Under the pieces are notes generated by a model. The model did no database searches and was not told the DNA's origin. It was given only the letters and a program-made list of their open reading frames with translations. From Acidobacteriaceae bacterium (GTDB taxonomy: Bacteria > Acidobacteriota > Terriglobia > Terriglobales > Acidobacteriaceae), in the NCBI GenBank assembly GCA_003132825.1, contig PKYX01000251.1, forward strand, positions 429 to 9,510: DNA of 9,082 nt. The letters run 5' to 3'. This document shows, piece after piece, positions 6,638 to 9,082 of this stretch; the stretch's first letter is position 1, and the number at the start of each line of letters is the position of its first letter. The translations under genes and the position numbers were made by a program.

Positions 6638-6997
6638 ATGGATACAGCGAAACTTGAATTTTTGCGCGGCACGCTTGATGTTCTCATCCTCAAGATCCTG
6701 GTCTGGGGACCGCTTCATGGTTATGCCATAACCAACCTGCTCCGACGTCAGAGTGACGATGCTCTGCTGCTCGAAGAGGGCACGCTGTATCCCGCGCTCT
6801 GGCGACTGGAAAACAAGGGATTGCTTGACGCCGAGTGGGGACTTTCCGAAAACAACCGCAAAGCCAAGTTCTATCGGCTCACTCCCGAGGGCCGACGTCA
6901 ACTGCGTCATGAAGTAAGAACCTGGGAGGCGTATGCAGCGGCAGTGGCTAAGGTACTCGGTGCGACGCATCCTCCGTTGCCGGAGGAGATGGGATGA
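6638..6997 (+). CDS. PadR-family transcriptional regulator (acidobacterial, ADOP-linked type)
   Basis: The 119-residue winged-helix DNA-binding protein probably represses its own operon and may respond to a small molecule or stress; the ligand is unknown. The ATG at 6638 is chosen because AGGGG (6628-6632) lies five bases upstream; an in-frame TTG at 6623 would place this site inside the gene. Visible PadR signatures are LRGTLDVLILKIL (residues 9-21), GPLHGYAI (24-31), the recognition-helix region EEGTLYPALWRLENKGLL (46-63), and the wing KAKFYRLTPEGRRQL (75-89), followed by a helix for dimerisation. This matches the short PadR type that accompanies acidobacterial permeases. The stop TGA at 6995-6997 overlaps the downstream ATG by three bases (ATGA), so the two genes are one transcription unit. 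The last codons also form a hairpin that hides the next gene's Shine-Dalgarno. Confidence 0.95.
   Translation: MDTAKLEFLRGTLDVLILKILVWGPLHGYAITNLLRRQSDDALLLEEGTLYPALWRLENKGLLDAEWGLSENNRKAKFYRLTPEGRRQLRHEVRTWEAYAAAVAKVLGATHPPLPEEMG
6970..6987 (+). promoter_or_regulatory. Hairpin sequestering the permease Shine-Dalgarno
   Basis: TCCTCCG (6970-6976) pairs perfectly with CGGAGGA (6981-6987) across a 4-base loop, TTGC. The right arm contains the strong Shine-Dalgarno GGAGG (6982-6986), seven bases before the permease ATG at 6994. The stem lies within padR codons for residues 110-117. Ribosomes finishing padR would melt it, so permease translation should depend on padR translation. The structure is seen in the sequence; coupling is inference. 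Confidence 0.6.
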
Positions 6998-9082
6998 CAC
7001 CAATTCCTCTATGGCGCCGCTACTCCCGCCTGTTCGGCCCGGACCCAGCCGCAGACGTGAAAGATGAGTTGAGCTTTCACTTGCAAGCCAAAATCGATGA
7101 CCTCGTCATTCAGGGTTGGGCTCCCGAAGCCGCCCGCCAAGAAGCCGAACGCCAGTTCGGAGACCTGCGCGCCGTCCAACAAATCGGCGTACGCATAGGA
7201 GAGAAAATGGAACGCCGCAAACGCCTCAAGGATTACTGGAGCGACTCAGTGCAGGACGTGCGCTATACCTTCCGCACACTCGGTCGCGATCCGAGTTTTG
7301 CTGCCATCTCCATCCTCATCCTGGCCCTCGCCATCGGAACCAACATTGCCGTCTTCAGCGTGGTCAACACGCTGCTCCTGCGCCCGTTGCCCTTCCCCGA
7401 CTCGAGCCGGCTCGTGTGGATTGCACCGCCGCCTACTGGCTGCGGCCTCTCCTGCGCCACTTACTCCGCCGACGCATACGAAGAATTCCGCGAACAGAGC
7501 CGCGTCTACCAGGACGTAACCGGATACATGGCCTTCACCACCCCTGACAATCTGCGCCTCACCGGCCGCGGTGAACCCGAACCGGCCACGAGTATCGAAG
7601 TCATCAGCAACTTCTTCCAGGTTCTCGGCGTGCAGCCCGTCATGGGCCGCCTGTTCACCGCGGAGGAGTCTCGCTCCGGTTCGCACTCAATTGCTCTTCT
7701 GGCCAATGCTTACTGGCGGCGCCAGTTCGCCTCCGATCCGGCCATCGTGGGCAAGGCCATCGAGCTGAACGGAGCGCCGGTGACCATTGTGGGGGTTTTG
7801 ACTGACAGTTTCGACTTTGGCGCGGTGTTTTCTCCCGGCGCGAAAGTCGATCTCTTCACTCCGCTCGACTTAAATCTGGAGCGTGATTGGGGCAACATCG
7901 TCACGATCGTCGGACGCCTCAAGCCGGGCGTGACTGGGGCCCAGGCTCTCGACGACGCAAATCGTATCGCGCCGAATATCTATTTCAACGTGAAATATCC
8001 CCAGACGCTGGGTCGCTACAAAGGTGATCTGATTCCGCGGCCGCTGAAGGATTACGTTACGGGCAAACTGCGCCGATCTCTGATTGCGTTATGGTGCGCG
8101 GTGGGCACGATTCTGCTGATCGCCGGCGTGAACCTCTCGAACTTGCTTCTGGCTCGCGCCATCGCGCGCGCCAAGGAGTTTGCCGTCCGTGGAGCACTCG
8201 GGGCGAGCCGCGGTCGCATCGTGCGCCAGCTATTGATGGAAAGCCTCGTGCTCTCCAGTGCGGGTGCGGTTCTCGGGCTCGGACTGGCCCTGATGCTGAT
8301 CGCCTGGCTCGCGCATCAGGGATCAGTGGCTCTGCCGCTCCTCAGCACCCTTCGCATCGACGGCCAGGCGCTGGGCTGGACCGTTCTCGTTGCCGTCTTC
8401 ACCGCCATGATCTTCGGCCTGCTTCCAGGGCTCAGGATAGCCAGCGGCAATCTCCAGGAGATGCTCAAGGACTCAGGTCCAGGCGCGGGACTGGGCCGCA
8501 AACACGAACGCGTCCGCGCTGCACTGGTCATCTTCGAAGTCGCATTGGCTTGCGTGCTGCTGGTGAGTGCGGGCCTGCTGCTGCGCAGCTTTGTCAAAGT
8601 GCTCGACGTCGACCTCGGTTTCCAGCCTGACCGCGCCGCCTCCATCAAAGTCGATTACGACGATAGCGCCCCCTCCGAAGAAGCCAGCCAGGCCAAACGC
8701 GGCGAAATCTTCCAGCAGATCATCGCCCGCGTGAGCGCACTGCCCGGTGTCCAGGCCGCCGGCATGTCCGATTACCTTCCGCTCGGACCGAACCGCGAAT
8801 GGGACTCGCCCGTGCCGAAAGGGAAGATCTTTTCTCCGGGCGAACTGCCGGCCCCGCTCGTCTATGTGATTACTCCGGGATTCATTCGTGCTCTGGGGAT
8901 TCGGATGCACGGCCGCGACTTCACCTGGGCTGATGGAACGCACGGCGAGAGAGTCGTCCTCATTAACGCCTCGGCCGCCCGCGTCTACTGGCCCGGTGAA
9001 GACGCTGTGGGCAAGATCCTTATGCGCGGCAACGAGGAAGACCGCGTCGTCGGTGTCGTCGACGATGTCCACGAAGAAACTG
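6994..9082 (+). CDS. ADOP-type ABC permease (MacB/FtsX fold), 3' end outside window
   Basis: This is an inner-membrane permease of the acidobacterial duplicated orphan permease group, related to MacB and FtsX but without a neighbouring ATPase gene here. The substrate is unknown. The frame stays open for 696 codons to the window end; relatives are roughly 800-900 residues. Residues 1-85 form the soluble permease prefix domain (DELSFHLQAKIDDLVIQG, then EAARQEAERQFGD). SVQDVRYTFRTLGRDPSFAAISILILALAIGTNIAVFSVVNTLLLRPLPF (85-134) is the start of the first MacB-like core with membrane segment 1. Residues 135-360 form a periplasmic domain. Segments at about 363-386, 415-440 and 458-480, with ARAKEFAVRGALGASRGRIVRQLL between the first two, form the first FtsX domain. 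Segment 509-532 opens the second MacB-like half, and its periplasmic domain continues to the cut; the second FtsX domain is not visible. ATG overlaps the padR stop, with GGAGG seven bases upstream. Confidence 0.94.
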   Translation, partial: MTPIPLWRRYSRLFGPDPAADVKDELSFHLQAKIDDLVIQGWAPEAARQEAERQFGDLRAVQQIGVRIGEKMERRKRLKDYWSDSVQDVRYTFRTLGRDPSFAAISILILALAIGTNIAVFSVVNTLLLRPLPFPDSSRLVWIAPPPTGCGLSCATYSADAYEEFREQSRVYQDVTGYMAFTTPDNLRLTGRGEPEPATSIEVISNFFQVLGVQPVMGRLFTAEESRSGSHSIALLANAYWRRQFASDPAIVGKAIELNGAPVTIVGVLTDSFDFGAVFSPGAKVDLFTPLDLNLERDWGNIVTIVGRLKPGVTGAQALDDANRIAPNIYFNVKYPQTLGRYKGDLIPRPLKDYVTGKLRRSLIALWCAVGTILLIAGVNLSNLLLARAIARAKEFAVRGALGASRGRIVRQLLMESLVLSSAGAVLGLGLALMLIAWLAHQGSVALPLLSTLRIDGQALGWTVLVAVFTAMIFGLLPGLRIASGNLQEMLKDSGPGAGLGRKHERVRAALVIFEVALACVLLVSAGLLLRSFVKVLDVDLGFQPDRAASIKVDYDDSAPSEEASQAKRGEIFQQIIARVSALPGVQAAGMSDYLPLGPNREWDSPVPKGKIFSPGELPAPLVYVITPGFIRALGIRMHGRDFTWADGTHGERVVLINASAARVYWPGEDAVGKILMRGNEEDRVVGVVDDVHEET

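Noticed and set aside
7116..7768. Reading frames in other phases over the permease gene
   Set aside because: They are shadows of the permease, whose own frame stays open from 6994 to the window end with clear domain motifs.

Overview
The window looks like a chromosomal segment of a GC-rich bacterium, most probably an Acidobacteriota member. The strongest clue is a PadR-type regulator overlapping a MacB/FtsX-type permease with an N-terminal permease prefix domain. This is the PadR + ADOP ('acidobacterial duplicated orphan permease') pairing known mainly from that phylum. A large B12-dependent ribonucleotide reductase and a small GDYLV-motif protein fit this placement. The assignment rests on recognised families, not on a database search. 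All supported genes are on the + strand, separated by unusually long non-coding gaps.

Layout. 1-353: 3' end of a Mn-type superoxide dismutase gene, followed 13 bases later by a perfect 14-bp palindrome. 354-927: no gene seen; it holds the palindrome, an imperfect hairpin with a T tract and a plausible sigma70-type promoter. 928-1305: a small GTG-initiated protein with a GDYLV...FEDIY core and a tail of doubtful coding quality. 1306-1821: a 516-bp gap, possibly a long nrdJ leader. 1822-4884: complete nrdJ (1020 aa), with all expected catalytic residues and a block of altered codon use at about 3700-4440. 4885-5263: no convincing gene. 5264-6298: a secreted 344-aa protein, probably beta-propeller-like, function unknown. 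6299-6637: leader of the last operon. 6638-6997: padR. 6994-9082: ADOP-type permease, cut by the window end.

The genes do not form one pathway. sodA (oxidative stress), nrdJ (oxygen-independent deoxyribonucleotide synthesis) and the secreted protein each appear to be separate units. The only clear operon is padR-ADOP, joined by an ATGA stop/start overlap. The permease Shine-Dalgarno lies inside a perfect 7-bp hairpin formed by the last padR codons, which suggests strict translational coupling. I found no CRISPR array, no intact mobile element, no tRNA or rRNA, and no convincing wholly new system. The points most worth checking are the sequestered Shine-Dalgarno, the codon-use block in nrdJ, the long nrdJ leader without a visible B12 riboswitch, and the sodA-proximal palindrome.
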